Shown here: positions 34,393 to 35,783 of the stretch, piece after piece
Position numbering within the stretch: the first letter of the stretch is position 1
Layout: every line of letters begins with the position of its first letter
Origin: Caryophanales bacterium UBA2253
GTDB lineage: Bacteria; Bacillota_I; Bacilli_A; ML615J-28; CAG-698
Direction: 5' to 3'
DNA length: 35,783 nt
NCBI GenBank assembly: GCA_002347755.1
Contig: DDXT01000016.1
Location: forward strand, 1-35,783
Position numbers and translations under genes: made by a program
The notes under the pieces: generated by a model
What the model saw: the letters and a program-made list of their open reading frames with translations, nothing else
The model's database searches: none
Told to the model about the DNA's origin: nothing

Positions 34393-35754
34393 TTATCCGG
34401 TTAGTTCGCCAACCAAGCACCAAGGAAATGAGGTTTGCGGATCAATGGTCTTGGTGGCATATATTTCGATTTTATAGGCCGTTCCCAAAGAAATAACTAT
34501 CTCCGATGTTCCATGTTGCAAATTATCCATTCCCGTCTGCATGGTGATTGAACCATAGGAATAGTATATTTCTTGCGTTCCCACGAGCTCATAAACATAA
34601 TAGGTGAACCCGGACAAAACCGCATTCGAATCATCCAAAGTCAGTTCAACGAAGTAAATAGTTTCCGATCTTGTTCCGCTGATGGTCAGCTCGTAATCCA
34701 TCGTCGTCCAAACATCCAAGAAATACAGTTCTTCGGTAATTCCCTGACCGGTATCCAAATCAACATATTTGGCCACCAGCCGCAAATGGTATTTGGAAGC
34801 CGTCAACAAACCTTCAAAGCGGATGATTGTTTCTTGTTCCATTGATTGACCAGCACCTTCATAAACAACGTCTTGGGTTTGAAGTACTTCGCCGTTTCTA
34901 ACCAATTCGACCGTATAAACGATGTCGGTCCGGAAACTGAAGTCTGGGTAGATCGAAGCCATCACGTAATTTGGCCCAACATCCGAAACATAGAGCGAAG
35001 CATAAAGCCGCATCGGCGTATCAAAATGCAATTGATCCAATATTACGGTTTCCGTTGATACCAGAACCGCTTCCAAAACCAGGTAGACCCGAACATTCAT
35101 GTCTGGAATGAATTCCAATAGCGATGTTTGATTAAACTCGGTTATCGGAATGGTGTTATATTCTAAGATGACGGGATCAGTTCCATCGGTAGGAAGCTCC
35201 TCCTGATAAAGATAGGCGAATTTCAGGTTGACCTCGGTTATCTTGTTTTTTAAATCATTGTAACTGGTTGTCACCTGATAAGATACCATCTCGTATTGCA
35301 TCAGGGGATCCGGTGGAATCATTTCCCAGCCGGTGATCCGGCCTCCGTAATCAGCCGCTGTCACCAACGTGCTTTTGGCCAAGGTTCCTTCTCCGAATCC
35401 GTAACTGGCTTTGACCGAAACCCGGTATTCGGTATTGGGGAAAAGGGTCGCAAAGTTTCCGGTTTGCCTTCCGACTTCCAGCGGGATCTCGTGATATTCC
35501 GTGGCCGTTTCGGCGACGATTTTCAAGCTTCCCGCGGTGATGGTTTGGCTGTCATCGGTAACCATCACGTCATAATAAATGTCGGTCCCAAACACTTCCG
35601 CGGCCAAGAATTCCGCGCTTGGATTCAAGGGCGCCAATATCACGACTGCCACGATTGCAACGGTTGTAACCATGAAGGAAGCCAGCCAATTTTTAATCAT
35701 CAGCCGTTTTCGATTTTCAAAGACCTTCTTTTTTCTTTCTGAATAAGAATCCAT
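34393..35754 (-). CDS. Single-pass membrane protein with large beta-rich extracytoplasmic part
   Basis: 453 residues. The N terminus is very basic (RKKKVFENRKR at 7-17), then one TM helix (about 23-43), then about 410 residues with no further TM helix. The outer part is rich in Thr, Tyr, Val and Glu, and repeats a pattern of alternating strands with LFPNTEYRVSVKASY, FIPDMNVRVYLVLEA and LLTASKYHLRLVAKY. These recall fibronectin type III strands, so four to five Fn3-like units are likely. No LPxTG or catalytic motif is seen. Start: ATG 35754 lacks an SD, and a TATACG sits 7 nt before it, so the message may be leaderless. An in-frame ATG at 35700 also lacks an SD. Function unknown. Confidence 0.7.
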   Translation of the reverse strand: MDSYSERKKKVFENRKRLMIKNWLASFMVTTVAIVAVVILAPLNPSAEFLAAEVFGTDIYYDVMVTDDSQTITAGSLKIVAETATEYHEIPLEVGRQTGNFATLFPNTEYRVSVKASYGFGEGTLAKSTLVTAADYGGRITGWEMIPPDPLMQYEMVSYQVTTSYNDLKNKITEVNLKFAYLYQEELPTDGTDPVILEYNTIPITEFNQTSLLEFIPDMNVRVYLVLEAVLVSTETVILDQLHFDTPMRLYASLYVSDVGPNYVMASIYPDFSFRTDIVYTVELVRNGEVLQTQDVVYEGAGQSMEQETIIRFEGLLTASKYHLRLVAKYVDLDTGQGITEELYFLDVWTTMDYELTISGTRSETIYFVELTLDDSNAVLSGFTYYVYELVGTQEIYYSYGSITMQTGMDNLQHGTSEIVISLGTAYKIEIYATKTIDPQTSFPWCLVGELTG

Positions 35755-35783
35755 GGAAACACGTATAATAAATATAGGTTGTT

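Noticed and set aside
1..35783. CRISPR array, prophage or integrative element.
   Set aside because: No spaced direct repeats, integrase, phage structural genes or duplicated tRNA end were seen; the only mobile element is the IS110 copy.

Overview
The window is a compact bacterial chromosome segment of about 45% G+C, with short intergenic gaps, strong Shine-Dalgarno (SD) sites and many intrinsic terminators. Gene content points to a low-G+C Bacillota lineage: the yggS-sepF-ylmG-ylmH-ileS division cluster, a YmfF/YmfH-type M16 pair, tandem mgtE genes and a CCA-adding enzyme. TGA ends several intact genes (phospholipid fusion gene, cca, deoC, ymfH-like), so the code is standard, not the mycoplasma code. 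dapF and sepF suggest a wall-forming or lysine-making cell. A Bacilli lineage near the Tenericutes/Erysipelotrichia radiation is my guess only.

Left part (1-9650): a two-gene plus-strand operon (DedA-PlsC-zinc-ribbon fusion, YfcC-type transporter) converges on a minus-strand set: a DUF308-like membrane protein, CvpA, and two tandem ABC-FtsX fusion transporters. Middle left (9700-16000): a class-3 aldehyde dehydrogenase on plus; cca plus a six-TM membrane protein on minus; then two tandem mgtE magnesium channels on plus. Around 16.1-16.8 kb lie tRNA-Gly(GCC) and a short ssb, both on minus with good promoters and terminators.

Middle right (16980-29140, all minus): one long, tightly overlapping operon runs yggS, sepF, ylmG, ylmH, ileS, an unrecognised gene, deoC, deoD, then an M16 peptidase pair. 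It combines division, isoleucyl-tRNA charging and deoxynucleoside salvage. Upstream of it lies a 308-bp gap holding the operon promoter and a run of hairpins that may be a small structured RNA. Further upstream are dapF and pyk.

Right part (29140-35783): an A+T-rich IS110-family element sits directly upstream of pyk. It has a long structured noncoding 5' region of the size and place expected for a bridge (seek) RNA, but its transposase carries one in-frame TAA. Next to it are three decayed genes on minus: an ABC-2 permease, its ATPase and a YwaF/TIGR02206-type membrane protein. Between them I count a lost start codon, four premature stops and three 1-nt frameshifts. An intact MscS-type channel and a single-pass, probably surface-exposed, beta-rich protein complete the window.

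The most notable items are the IS110 element with its candidate bridge RNA, the hairpin array at 26735-26850, the decay cluster, the DedA-PlsC-zinc-ribbon fusion, and two genes (pyk and the last gene) that lack any SD and may be leaderless.
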